Origin: Haematobia irritans
Taxonomy: Eukaryota; Arthropoda; Insecta; Diptera; Muscidae
Reading direction: 5' to 3'
Assembly (NCBI RefSeq): GCF_050003625.1
Contig: NC_134399.1
Coordinates: forward strand, 37,836,671-37,900,670
DNA: 64,000 nucleotides
Program-made: the position numbers and the translations under genes
Shown: in pieces, positions 1 to 11,069 of the stretch
Layout of the letters: each line of letters begins with the position of its first letter
Position numbering within the stretch: position 1 is the first letter of the stretch
Notes under the pieces: model-generated
Databases searched by the model: none
What the model was told of the DNA's origin: nothing
The model's input: the letters and a program-made list of their open reading frames with translations, nothing else

Positions 1-2630
1 TTTATGTAGAAAATTTTGTTAAAATTTTATTTATATAGAAAATTTTGTGAAAATTTTATTTCTATAGAAAATTTTGTAAAAATTTTATTTCTATAGAAAA
101 TTTTCTCAAAAGTTTATTTCTATAGAAAATTTTCTCAAAATTTTATTTCTATAGAAAATTTTCTCAAAATTTTATTTCTATAAAAAACTTTCTCAAAATG
201 TTATTTCTATAGAAAATTTTGTCAAAATTTTATTTCTATAGAAAATTTTGTCAAAATTTTATTTCTATGGAAAATTTTGTCAAAATTTTATTTCTATGGA
301 AAATTTTCTCAAAATTTTATTTATATAGAAAATTTTCTCAAAATTTTATTTCTATAGAAAATTTTCTCAAAATTTTATTTCTATAGAAAATTTCCTCAAA
401 ATTTTATTTCTATAAAAAATTTTCTCAAAATTTTATTTCTATAGAAATTTTTGTGAAAATTTTATTTCTATAGAAAATTTTGTCAAAATTTTACATTAGA
501 AAATTTTGTCAAAATGTTATTTATATAGAAATTTTTATCAAAATTTTATTTCTATAGAAAATTTTGTCAAAATTTTATTTCTATAAAAAAAATTTTCTTA
601 AAATTTTATTTTTATAGAAAATTTTCTCAAAATTTTATTTCTGTAGAAAATTTTCTCAAAATTTTATTTCTATAGAAAATTTTCTCAAAATTTTATTTCT
701 ATAGAAAATTTTGTTAAAATTTTATTTATGTAGAAAATTTTGTTAAAATTTTATTTATATAGAAAATTTTGTGAAAATTTTGTTTCTATACAAAATTTTG
801 TGAAAATTTTATTTCTATAGAAAATTTTCTCAAAAGTTTATTTCTATAGAAAATTTTCTCAAAATTTTATTTCTATAGAAAATTTTCTCAAAATTTTATT
901 TCTATAAAAAACTTTCTCAAAATTTTATTTCTATAGAAAATTTTGTCAAAATTTTATTTCTATAGAAAATTTTGTGAAAATTTTATTTCTATAGAAAATT
1001 TTATTTCTATAGAAAATTTTCTCAAAATTTTATTTCTATAGAAAATTTTCTCAAAATTTTATTTCTATAGAAAATTTTGTTAAAATTTTATTTATGTAGA
1101 AAATTTTGTTAAAATTTTATTTATATAGAAAATTTTGTGAAAATTTTATTTCTATACAAAATTTTGTGAAAATTTTATTTCTATAGAAAATTTTCTCAAA
1201 AGTTTATTTCTATAGAAAATTTTCTCAAAATTTTATTTCTATAGAAAATTTTCTCAAAATTTTATTTCTATAAAAAACTTTCTCAAAATTTTATTTCTAT
1301 AGAAAATTTTGTCAAAATTTTATTTCTATAGAAAATTTTGTCAAAATTTTATTTCTATGGAAAATTTTGTCAAAATTTTATTTATATAGAAAATTTTCGC
1401 AAAATTTTATTTCTATAGAAAATTTTCTCAAAATTTTATTTATATAGAAAATTTCCTCAAAATTTTATTTCTATAAAAAATTTTCTGAAAATTTTATTTG
1501 TATAGAAATTTTTGTGTAAATTTTATTTCTATAGAAAATTTTGTCAAAATTTTATTTCTATAGAAAAATTTTATTAAAATTTTATTTTTATAGAAAATTT
1601 TCTCAAAATTTTATTTCTGTAGAAAATTTTCTCAAAATTTTATTTCTATAGAAAATTTTCTCAAAATTTTATTTCTATAGAAAATTTTGTCAAAATTTTA
1701 TTTCGATAGAAAATTTTATTTCTATAGAAAATTTTCTCAAAATTTTATTTCTACAGACAATTTTGTTAAAATTTTATTTATGTAGAAAATTTTGTTAAAA
1801 TTTTATTTATATAGAAAATTTTCTGAAAATTTTATTTCTATAGAAAATTTTGTGAAAATTTTATTTCTATAGAAAATTTTCTCAAAAGTTTATTTCTATA
1901 GAAAATTTTCTCAAAATTTTATTTCTATAGAAAATTTTCTCAAAATTTTATTTCTATAAAAAACTTTCTCAAAATGTTATTTCTATAGAAAATTTTGTCA
2001 AAATTTTATTTCTATAGAAAATTTTGTCAAAATTTTATTTCTATGGAAAATTTTGTCAAAATTTTATTTCTATGGAAAATTTTGTCAAAATTTTATTTAT
2101 ATAGAAAATTTTCTCAAAATTTTATTTCTATAGAAAATTTTCTCAAAATTTTATTTCTATAGAAAATTTCCTCAAAATTTTATTTCTATAAAAAATTTTC
2201 TCAAAATTTTATTTCTATAGAAATTTTTGTGAAAATTTTATTTCTATAGAAAATTTTGTCAAAATTTTACATTAGAAAATTTTGTCAAAATGTTATTTAT
2301 ATAGAAATTTTTATCAAAATTTTTTTTCTATGGAAAATTTTGTCAAAATTTTATTTCTATAAAAAAATTTTCTTAAAATTTTATTTTTATAGAAAATTTT
2401 CTCAAAATTTTATTTCTGTAGAAAATTTTCTCAAAATTTTATTTCTATAGAAAATTTTGTCAAAATTTTACTTTTTTAAAAAAATTTTTCGAATATTTTA
2501 TTTCTATAGAAAATTTTTCGAAAATTTTATTTCTATAGAAAATTTTGTCAAAATTTTACTTCTTTAGAAAATGTTGTCAAAATGTTATTTCTATAGAAAA
2601 TTTTCTCAAAATTTTATTTCTATAGAAAAT
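1..2630. repeat. 30-bp AT-rich minisatellite array with higher-order structure
   Basis: It consists of tandem copies of a 30-bp unit, roughly TTTCTATAGAAA, then ATTTTGTC, then AAAATTTTAT, with variants such as TTTCTC for TTTGTC, and TATGTAG or TATGG units. Each unit contains the palindrome TTTCTATAGAAA. Distinctive variant units recur with the same spacing: TTTATGTAG at 1 and 1777, and ACATTAG at 493 and 2269, so there is a 1,776-bp higher-order duplication. ORFs inside it are by-products of the repeat. The array continues past the left edge. Confidence 0.95.
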
Positions 2631-3216
2631 AGTATTTAAAATCGACGTCTCTCCGCAGGCGAACACTTGTTCACGTGCATTTTTATGGGCCAAATATGCC
2701 ACGAATATTCGTTGGAAGTAAATGGCATAGTGTTGCCATCGTTCCTTTTTGTCTTAAATCGCAACTAGGCATTGTTAACTATTCATAAATATAAAAACAA
2801 ATATTGTATTCGCGGGAAATTTTGCCGACCAGATTTTTATTCGTATTTGAAAAATGTATCGGAAATGGTTGTGTTTACAGATTAAGGGTGATGTTTTATT
2901 TATGTTTTTAAAACCCCTTGAAGACTTTCCCAATGACTCTCTTTTTTAACTATATTACTACTTGTGCCAGGTGTTACAAATTACAAATACTGCTAAATGT
3001 GATGGGTGACAACCTAAAGAGTTTTGGGAAATTTCACTATCATTTGGCATTTCAATGCTAATTTTGGAACATATACATAAGTATTTGTTTTGTGGAAATT
3101 TTGGACTACATTAAATTGTTGAATATTCTAAATATATTTTTTTTTTTTTCTAAAAACAAAAATCACTTGTATGCAACTAAAAGTTTAGTGTATAAAATCG
3201 ATTAGTATAAGGTTCC
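2631..3216. other. Unique AT-rich stretch, possible upstream region
   Basis: No gene or repeat was recognised here. A TATAAAA at 3191-3197 lies about 20 bp upstream of the ATG at 3217 and could be a TATA box, but in this base composition it could also be chance. Confidence 0.3.
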
Positions 3217-3632
3217 ATGGATTATTTGGTAAGTACCTACACCTGTGACTATTATGCGATTTTCATTATCGATTAATATTTTTGGTTTTAATGAATTTAA
3301 ATTACAAACAAACACTTTGGGTATTACCACCAAAACATTTCCTTAAGAGTGCACAACAACAGTTGGACGGTTCTGCTTCGGCGTCACATAGCTTATCAGC
3401 GATCGAAATGGAAAACAAAGTAAAAAGAGAAATATGGTTAGTACAAGAAAATATCCTAATTGATTATATGGACAAATCTTGCCTTAGTCCTGATTTCTTT
3501 CATCACAAAAACTGTAAGGGCCAAAAGAAAAGTAAAACTGCATTCTGTATTTGTAAGGATCAAAGTAGTGCTCCTCCTATGGATTGTTTTTCATTTAATA
3601 AAGATAGCTCTGGAATCGTTTCGCCGTTATAG
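3217..3632 (+). CDS. Hypothetical small two-exon gene, about 98 aa
   Basis: I do not recognise this protein. The ATG at 3217 opens MDYL, followed by a strong donor (TTG|GTAAGT). An acceptor with a pyrimidine tract (TTTCCTTAAG) at 3346-3347 joins in phase to SAQQQLDGSASASHSLSAIE from 3348. The frame continues through KREIWLVQENILIDYMDK and a cysteine-containing FHHKNCKG and TAFCICKD segment to a stop at 3630-3632. An AATAAA lies at 3716-3721. The composition is unlike the surrounding AT-rich DNA, which supports real or former coding. It could be a functional small gene, the 3' end of a larger one, or a pseudogene. Confidence 0.4.
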
Positions 3633-4240
3633 ACCGGAAAAAATGCGACACGATTGCAAAGCTTAGGAGAGTGTGCCATGTAATTCTTATCATAAAACGC
3701 TAAAGAAATCTTTGAAATAAAGACAATGGTCGATTGGTCGATGAATCGAAAGAAACAAAAATCGATGCAAATACTTTTTCCTCTACAAAATTACAAAGAT
3801 TACTCTTTGCCCCATTCGAGTACCAACGCTGAGTACCAAAAAAGTTTTTCGAGATTTTTGTATTACCAGAAAATTGAATATTCGAAACTCCTTAGTTAGA
3901 AAGATATGTTTGTTTGGTATCTCTGAATACCTGAGTAAAACTTGAGAGATCTATGATTAGATATGAATAGATCCGATCATATCTAATTACTATGAAATTA
4001 AATTTGGTCAGATCTCAATATTGGCCCAGATCTAATGTCATAGATATAATTATATCTAGCCCTACATTTAGTTAGATCTGGCGTTAGATCTCGGTATATA
4101 TGGAATTGCATATAATTATATCTAATTATACAACATCATATCTGGGTATATGTGTTTAGATCTGATGGGGCCAATTTTAATATCTAATCGTATCTAAGTA
4201 GATCCACCAATTTTTACAGGGGTATTAAAAATAATTATTA
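3633..4240. repeat. AGATCTAAT-rich dispersed repeat
   Basis: From about 3930 to 4225 the sequence is built from variants of AGATCTAAT and ATATAATTATATCTA, partly palindromic, ending in a TTTTTACAGGGG tract. The same motifs recur at about 47945-48060 in Tomosyn intron 2, so this is a dispersed non-coding element. Before 3930 I see nothing specific except the 3' flank of the hypothetical gene. Confidence 0.5.
3716..3721 (+). terminator. Poly-A signal AATAAA after hypothetical gene
   Basis: AATAAA lies 84 bp past the stop of the 3217-3632 reading frame. In A/T-rich DNA it may be chance. Confidence 0.35.
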
Positions 4241-4462
4241 CAGTAGAATTCATTTATAGCGATCTCGGTTATAACGACCATCCGTTTATATCGACGGATT
4301 TTCAAAGCAAGTTTGGTTCTTAATAGTTTGTACATGCGCAAGCATTCGCTTAGAAGACTCCGGTTTTAGAGACCATCTGCTTTTAACGACCATTTTGCAC
4401 GTCTGCTTTGGAATGGACATTCGGTTATAACGACGATGTAAGTTCTGTGTACTAATTTTTAT

Positions 4463-6300
4463 TTTTATACCCTCCATCATAGGATGGGTGTATATTAACT
4501 TTGCCATTCCGTTTGTAACACAACGAAACATTGCTCTAAGACCCCATAAAGTATATATATTCTGGGTCGTGGTGAAATTCTGAGTCGATCTAAGCATGTC
4601 CGTCCGTCCGCCCGTCCACTTTTACGTATAGCCCCCATATAAAGGGACCCTCAGATTTGGCTTGTGGAGCCTCTAACTGAAACATATTTCATCCGATCCG
4701 GCTGAAATTTGGTACATGGTGTTGGTATATGGTCTCTAACAACCATGCAAAAATTGGTCCACATCGGTCCATAATTATATATAGCCCCCATATAAACCGA
4801 TCCCCAGATTTGGCTTACGGAGCCTAAAAGAGAAGCAAATTTCATCCGATCCGGCTGAAATTTGGTACATGGTGTTAGTATATGGTCTCTAACAACCATG
4901 CAAAAATTGGTCCACATCGGTCCATAATTATATATAGCCCCCATATAAACCGATCCCCAGATTTGGCTTGCGGAGCCTCAAAGAGAAGAAAATTTCATCC
5001 GATCCGGCTGAAGTTTGGTACATGATGTTGGTATATGGTCTCTAACAACCATGCAAAAATTGGTCCATATCGGTCCTTAATTATATATAGCCCCCATATA
5101 AACCGATCCCCAGATTTGGCTTGTGGAGCCTCTAAGAGAAGCATATTTCATCCGATCCGTCTGAAATTTGGTACATGGTGTTGGTATATGGTCTCTAACA
5201 ATCATGCAAAAATTGGTCCACATCGGGCCATAATTATATATAGCCCCCATATAAACCGATCCCCAGATTTGGCTTGCGGAGCCTCAAAGAGAAGCAAATT
5301 GCATCCGATCCGGCTGAAAGTTGGTGCATGGTGTTGGTATATGGTCTCTAACAACCGTGCAAAAATTTGTCCACATCGGTCCATAATTATATATAGCGCC
5401 CATATAAACCGATCCCCAGGTTTGGGTTCCGGAGCCTCAAAGAGAAGCAAATTTCATCCGATCCGCCTGAAATTTGGTACATGATATTGGTATATGGTCC
5501 CTAACAACCATGCAAAAATTGGTCCACATCGGTTCATAATTATATATAGCCCCCATATAAAGCGATCCCCAGATTTGGCTTGCGAAGTCTCCAAGAGAAG
5601 CAAATTTCATCCAATCGGGTTGTAATTTGGAACATGGTGTTAGTATATGATCTTTAACAAGCGTGCCAGAATTGGTCCATAATTATATATAGCCCCCATA
5701 TAAAACGTTCTCCAGATTTGACCTCCGGAGCCTCTCGGAGGAGCAAAATTCATCCGATCCGGTTCAAATTAGGAACGTGGTGTTAGTATATGGTCGCTAA
5801 CAACCATACCAAAATTGGTCCAATCACACAAAAATTGGTCCATATCGGTTCATAATCATGGTTGCCACTAGAGCCAAAAATAATCCACCAAAATTTTATT
5901 TCTATAGAAAATTTTGTCAAAATTTTATTTCTATAGAAAATTTTGTCAAAATTTTATTTCTAGAGAAAATTTTGTTAAAATTTTATTCGGTTCATAATAA
6001 AATTTTCATCATTGTCAAAATTTTATTTCTATAGAAAACGTTGTTCAAATTTTATTCGGTTCATAATCATGGTTGCCATTCGAGCCAAAAATAATCTACC
6101 AAGATTTTAAAATTTGTTAAAATTTTATTTCTGTAGAAAATTTTGTCAGAATTTTATGTATACTTTGTCAAACTGAAATATATACGTATTGGATCGATCT
6201 TTTTTGATTTAATATATACCACGTATGGACTTACATACAATTTAGAAGATGGTGTTAGGAGGTTTTAAGATACCTTGTATATACTTGTCTTCATTCCATT
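4463..6300 (-). repeat. Family A dispersed repeat with ~190-bp tandem units
   Basis: It starts with TATACCCTCCATCATAGG, then CCGTTTGTAACAC, a GTCCGTCCG run, and about seven tandem units of roughly 190 bp. Each unit has 'TATATAGCCCCCATATAAACC', 'CCCCAGATTTGGCTT' and 'GGTCTCTAACAACCATGC' motifs. The far end (about 6180-6300) matches the opposite terminus of other copies. ORFs such as 5035-5484 are periodic artefacts. Other copies lie at 24303-27468, 41481-42779 and 49893-52407. The class is unknown to me. Confidence 0.8.
5858..6150 (+). mobile_element. Minisatellite-bearing dispersed element, short copy
   Basis: GGTTGCCACTAGAGCC and AAAAATAATCCACCAA are followed by a few 30-bp units of the same minisatellite that fills 1-2630. 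A second GGTTGCCATTCGAGCC start follows at about 6070. The same terminal block in reverse ends the array at 60413-60890. It is nested in the family A repeat. Confidence 0.6.
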
Positions 6301-6340
6301 TTTTGTCATCAGCCAATACTAAATAAAGAAACATATACTG

Positions 6341-6632
6341 CACACAAAAAAATTTTTTCTGGTTCAATCAGGAAATTAATTGATCCAATTAATTTTTTAA
6401 TTGAAATGTCTTCAATCACAGAAATGATAGTATCAACTAAAAAAATGAATTGAAGGTCAATTAAAGATTAATTGAACCAATTAAAAAAATTAATTGATAC
6501 TATTAATTTTTGTGATTGATTTTTATTTCAATTAAAAAAATTGTTCATTCAATTAAATTTTTAATTGAATATTTTTTAAAACTCAATTAAAATTTTAATT
6601 GGAAGATTTTTCGTGAAATTTTTTCCTGTGTG
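6341..6632. mobile_element. AT-rich MITE with CACACAAAA / CTGTGTG ends
   Basis: The ends are CACACAAAAAAATTTTTTC and GAAATTTTTTCCTGTGTG, imperfect inverted repeats. The interior is made of alternating AATTGATCCAATTAA-type palindromes. Related copies are at 44887-45231 and, partially, at 59552-59640. It is non-coding. Confidence 0.6.
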
Positions 6633-6679
6633 CGGGGAATCACAGAATTTGTTTTCGACTATCCCAAACAGAGGTTCAA

Positions 6680-6946
6680 ATGACAAAGAAGAAATATTCA
6701 AACCAGTTTGGGATGAGTTCGAGTTCAAACCAGGACTGGGATGAGTTCGTAAATGTCGATGTCAACGTCGTGACATCAGAAGAGTCTGCATTGAGAGAAA
6801 TAGTGGAGAACACAAAAGAAAATTATGAAACTCACAGCGATAATGAACCAGATGACGAAGATGAGCCAATCAAAATTCCAACTAGGACAGAACCCTTGAG
6901 TGCGGTGCACACATTAAAACAGTATTTACGATTTGGGGGGTTCTGA
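6680..6946 (+). pseudogene. pogo/Tigger-type transposase C-terminal remnant
   Basis: The 88-codon frame contains DWDEFVNVDVNVVTSEE, then an acidic THSDNEPDDEDEPIKIP and a final SAVHTLKQYLRF. This acidic tail followed by a 'sA..tL..yL' helix is typical of the end of CENP-B/Tigger-like DDE transposases. The catalytic DDE part is absent, replaced upstream by nested repeats. It sits inside matching CAGTAGAATTC terminal repeats. It is non-functional. Confidence 0.6.
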
Positions 6947-7559
6947 TATATCAGAGAGTTTATATAGTTCAGTTGAAATTATTGAAAGTAAATTATTAAA
7001 AGAAATTCTTCCACAATTCTAAACTATTTCCAATCTCAATAAATATGAATATGAATACATGATAAAAAAAAAAAAAACTTAAACATATTGTGTATAATTT
7101 CGACGTATAACTTCGGTCCCTTGGCGGTCGCTATACCGAATTCTACTGTACTATAATTTTTGTGATTTACTTGCCACTGAATAAGTTAGATACAAGAGAA
7201 GATTTAATTGAATAATTCTGTACGACATTGCAATCCCTTCATATATGCAATAACCTGGTTTATTTATTGACCTCTCAAAGCTACTTTTTGTTTGGTGCAA
7301 TGTAACTGACGAGAATTGGAATTATTTTATTAAATTATTAAATGAAATAAACACTAGCTTTAGGAGATTAATAAATATAACTGCTTATTGTATGTCCAAT
7401 GGGTTTGTACAATTTCGTATAAATTTTCAAGCGCAACTGGCGCCAAAATTGTGACTGGGAAAATATTAATATTTATTGCAATACGATATAATTTGGTAAA
7501 TAGTACGCAATATTTTTTTAAAAGCAACAGGAATTAAAAAATTAGGCTTTCACATTCCA

Positions 7560-8835
7560 ATAAAAATGTTTCGACTTAGCAGTGGCGATTTTACAAGGAA
7601 AATGTAATTATTTTGGCAATTTTTGCCGAATTTGCCAAATTTGGCATGCATAGTTACAATGGTAATTCTACTCCCTGTGTAAAATTTCACGTAAATCGGA
7701 TTACAACTTTCACCTCTGTGGTCATACGAGGGAATAATATATATGTGGGAGATATATCTAAATCTGAACCTATTTCAAGCAAATTTGGCATGTATATCGG
7801 GAATTAGAGGTGTGCGCGTGAGTGAAATTTCATTCACACTCACGCACATTCACGAAGCAAAATGTGTGTTCACGTACACTCGCGCACGATATGTTTGGTA
7901 GCCACTCACACTCACGCACGTTCACGAAATGTAAACCGGTACTCACGCACGAACTACTTTTAAAGACTCACGCACGATTCACGACAATTAACGTGACTCA
8001 CGACAAATTCACGAGACTCACGGTAACAAAATTAATAAATAGGATATACTTCGACAACTAAATAGAATTCAGTTATCATATCAGAAAGAATAAAATCTTG
8101 ATTTTTTTCGTGAGCGTGATTTTGCAGAAATTTTATTCACGCACATTCACGAACCGATTTTATTTCTCACGCACGCTCACGTACGACATATTATTTTTAG
8201 TCCTATTCACGCACATTCACGAAAGTTTCTTCAGATTTTGTTCACGAGTCACGTGATTCACGCGTGTCACGACAGTTTCGTGTCACGCGCACACCTCTAT
8301 CGGGAATGTTAATTTTTCTCCCGGTACGAGTACAAAATTTAAAGCAACTCAGGGTAAAACTCTGGCTTCTGGGGCTATATAAGTGCATATCGGGCGAAAG
8401 ATATATATGGGAGCTTTATCTAAATCTGAACCGATTTCAACCGAATTCGGTACACTTTACGACACCATCAATTCCTTGTGCAAAATGTAAAGCAAATCAG
8501 GCTGATATTTTGGCTTCTGGGGCCATATTTGTAGATATCTGAGCGAAAGATATATATGGGAGATATATCTAAAACTGATACGATTTCTTCTAAAATCAAT
8601 AGAGTTCTATTCTGACCCAAACACATACTTGTGCCAAATTTGAAGTCGATTTGACTAAAATGCTGACCTAGACTTTGACTACACAAATGTATTCACAGAC
8701 AGATGGACAGGGCTAGATCCACTCAGGGGCCGAACCTATGCAATATTGCCAAAGACACCATATGTCTATCTCGTCTGCTTCTGGGTGTTGCAAACATATG
8801 CACTAACTTATAATACCCTGTTCCACAGTGTGGCC
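7560..8835 (+). repeat. Family B dispersed repeat, split by a hAT-type insertion
   Basis: Motifs are GATATATATGGGAG, CTAAATCTGAACCGATTTC, TTGTGCAAAATTTCAAG and the terminal ACTTATAATACCCTGTTCCA. A shorter copy with the same order lies at 44280-44835. It is interrupted at 7805-8299 by a transposon. I see no coding. 7151-7559 shows no feature I can name. Confidence 0.7.
7805..8299. mobile_element. hAT-type non-autonomous element with CACGCAC minisatellite interior
   Basis: Perfect 17-bp terminal inverted repeats: TAGAGGTGTGCGCGTGA at 7805-7821 and its reverse complement at 8283-8299. A perfect 8-bp target duplication, TCGGGAAT, lies at 7797-7804 and 8300-8307. The 8-bp duplication and TAGAGGTG-type end fit the hAT superfamily. 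The interior is mostly degenerate repeats of ACTCACGCACATTCACGA with no transposase. It is inserted in a family B repeat. Confidence 0.85.
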
Positions 8836-8929
8836 CAGGATATAAATATTATTATGCTCTTGAATTATGTTCGAGGTGATCATTGTTAGATTAGGTTAGG
8901 TATAGTGGTAGCCGGTTATTTCAGGCTTA

Positions 8930-9269
8930 GCTTAGGTTAGGTTAGGTGGCAGCCCGATGTATCAGGCTCACTTAGACTATTCAGTCCATTGTGATACCAC
9001 ATTGGTGAACTTCTCTTTTATCACTGAGTGCCGCCCAATTCCATGTTAAGCTCAATGACAAGGGTCCTACTTTTTATAGCCGAGTCCGAACGGCGTTCCA
9101 CATTGCAGTGAAACCACTTAGAGAAGCTTTGGAACACTCAAAAATGTCACCACCATTACTGAGGTGGGATAATCCACCGCTGAAAAACTTTTTGGTATTA
9201 GGTCGAAGCAGGAATGGAATCCACGGCCATGTGTATGCAAGGCAGGCATCATTGCACCACGGTGGCTCC
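8930..9269 (-). mobile_element. tRNA-derived SINE (family 1)
   Basis: On the minus strand it begins GGGAGCCACCGTGGTGCAATG and runs through GCATGCC, the CACATTGCAGTG and CGGACTCGGCTATAAAAAG body blocks and the ATCACAATGGACTGAATAG tail to CCTAACCTAACCTAA. The tRNA-like promoter half is more mutated than in the 52498 copy. A further stub of the pentamer tail precedes it at about 8890-8930. Confidence 0.85.
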
Positions 9270-10725
9270 CATCTGGGTGTGGGAACTTTGGTTTGGTTTA
9301 TTTTATTTTATCTGCGAAACCAAACATTGTTAAGAAATATTTACATATTTTTGTGATCATAATGTTTTAGTTATGGGAACTTTTCCAAACAGAATGTGGT
9401 CATTCAGAGCAATGCAATATTGATTGGCATGAAAATGCGAATTAGAAATTTTTTTCTACACACTATTGGGCTACGAATTGTTTTCGGAGTCATCCTTCTG
9501 TTCGCATGTCAGAGGTTGTCATTTAGATCCACTTTTGAATATCCATAAATCTCTGTTTATCTAAAATTCTCTATAATAAATACAACGTTGGTAGTTTTAC
9601 CAGATAAAATAGAATATAAAAACAAGAACGAAAATTCGTTTAATTTTAAAATAGTCTCATTTATAAAAGATTTAATTTGAAGTGAAATTGCAATACAAAT
9701 AACAAATAATAGGAAGTAACAGTTTCATGTAATTTCTTCATATTTAACCCCCTTTGCCCTTAGCTTATCCGACAACTTTTGCATACAACAATCGATTAGT
9801 ATAAAATCCGTTTCATAATTCGGACCTGCATCTATTTACACAGTTTCATTGGAATTGTAAAAAGTTTCATATGAATTGCAAAAGATTTCATTAGAATCGT
9901 AAAAGGTTGCAATTAAAGTGAAAACTTTATACAAATAAAGTGACAATTTCATGCAATTACTCCATTATTTACCCCACTTGGCGCATCTGGCAACTTTTTC
10001 ATGCAACAAATGCTTCGTATAAAATCCATGTCATAATTCTATCACTCGTAATCTGTACTGCTCCGATATCAGGATGAGATTTCATAAGTGCCATAAATGT
10101 AATACATTCATATGAAGATATATGCATGTTGATATGTTGTTAAAGGTATTGATTGGTGTGAAAAATGGTAATGTGGTAATGCAAAGTGGTGGGGAAGATC
10201 AATGATGCAAGTTAGTGCTTGTGTTGACGCCGTTGCTAAAACACTGACGGCGACAGACTATGAAATTTCTCAAATGTAGTGTTAAGAAGTGAAGTGAATA
10301 CAAAAATCGAGACAATGTATGAAACACCATACACAACATGGTCGAGGAGGAGGAGGAGGGGGGCTTTTAGAAATACACAGTGCAACATCGAGGTATTACG
10401 AGTATATATTGTTTTGGGTTTTATTTTGCATATTGCGAAAATTACAATCGGATGGGATGTTATGCACACACACACACACACACAGAAAACATACAAAAAC
10501 ACACTACATCACAAGACTGGCAATTGGTAATAAATTTTGTTGTTACCACACTGTTGCATGTATGGCGGCTATTATCATGTTTATTTGCTTGTTCTTTGAA
10601 GACAAGTGCATCTAAAATGTTAAGATACGTTACGTTACGATATGTAACGCTACACTGATTTGTTCAAAGAGAAAATTTTATTTTCTTACATTTAAACTCG
10701 GGAATTTCATCGTAATCGTGAGACT
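9270..10725. other. Intergenic or intronic DNA, no gene seen
   Basis: No coding or named element was recognised. Two similar ~120-bp segments (about 9700-9830 and 9935-10050) share TTTCATG-AATT, CAACTTTT-CATRCAACAA and TATAAAATCC blocks and look like an old local duplication. A (CA)n microsatellite lies at about 10464-10482. This would fall inside a Tomosyn intron if the remaining exons lie further left. Confidence 0.5.
10464..10482. repeat. (CA)n microsatellite
   Basis: About nine CA repeats. They create CVCVC-type artefact reading frames on both strands. Confidence 0.9.
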
Positions 10726-10995
10726 ATGGATTCATACGAGGAGTTCCAGTACGAAATGCAGGCTTTCAGTAGAAGGTAACATAGGTATCTTGTGATTTAG
10801 TAATTGTTAGATTTTTCGTTTTTTATTTATTTTTTTATCATTTTTGTGTGAAGTAAAGTTAAAAACTGACATTTGGTTTTGCAGTACAAGAACAATTAGA
10901 TCGATTTTATTGGTAATAGAGTTAGTTGTCGTGCTTGGAGGAACAGCACATACACAGACACATAAACAAGTAGAAGAGATTTTTGGTTGGTTGTA

Positions 10996-11027
10996 GTAGT
11001 AGTAGTAGTAGTTGTTGTTGTTGTTAT
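10996..11027. repeat. TAG/TTG trinucleotide run near the exon 14 donor
   Basis: TAGTAGTAGTAGTAG followed by TTGTTGTTGTTGTT lies about 45 bp downstream (minus strand) of the exon 14 donor. It is intronic in my model. Confidence 0.85.
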
Positions 11028-11069
11028 TTTGGTGTTTCGAGAGTGAATGAGCAATTTTCGTATACTTAC

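Larger units (their letters stand above)
4241..7148 (+). mobile_element. pogo/Tigger-like DNA transposon, degenerate, with nested repeats
   Basis: The left end reads CAGTAGAATTC and the right end GAATTCTACTG, each flanked by TA (4239-4240 and 7149-7150). Both ends continue into related subterminal sequence with TATAGCGA and GGTTATAACGACC-type repeats. The only coding trace is the transposase C-terminus at 6680-6946. The interior is interrupted by a family A repeat, a minisatellite-bearing element and an AT-rich MITE. The TA target and CAG termini fit the pogo group of Tc1/mariner elements. Confidence 0.75.

Noticed and set aside
1..2630. Regular 30-bp repeats as a CRISPR-like array.
   Set aside because: Units are directly adjacent with no unique spacers, in a eukaryotic genome; it is a minisatellite.
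5035..5484. 149-codon open frame and its antisense partner.
   Set aside because: Same reason: periodic ~190-bp repeat units without stops, not a gene.
11028..11069. Extension of exon 14 past its donor into an asparagine/tyrosine-rich reading frame.
   Set aside because: GTAAGT is a strong donor and the extension is a trinucleotide microsatellite lacking family similarity.
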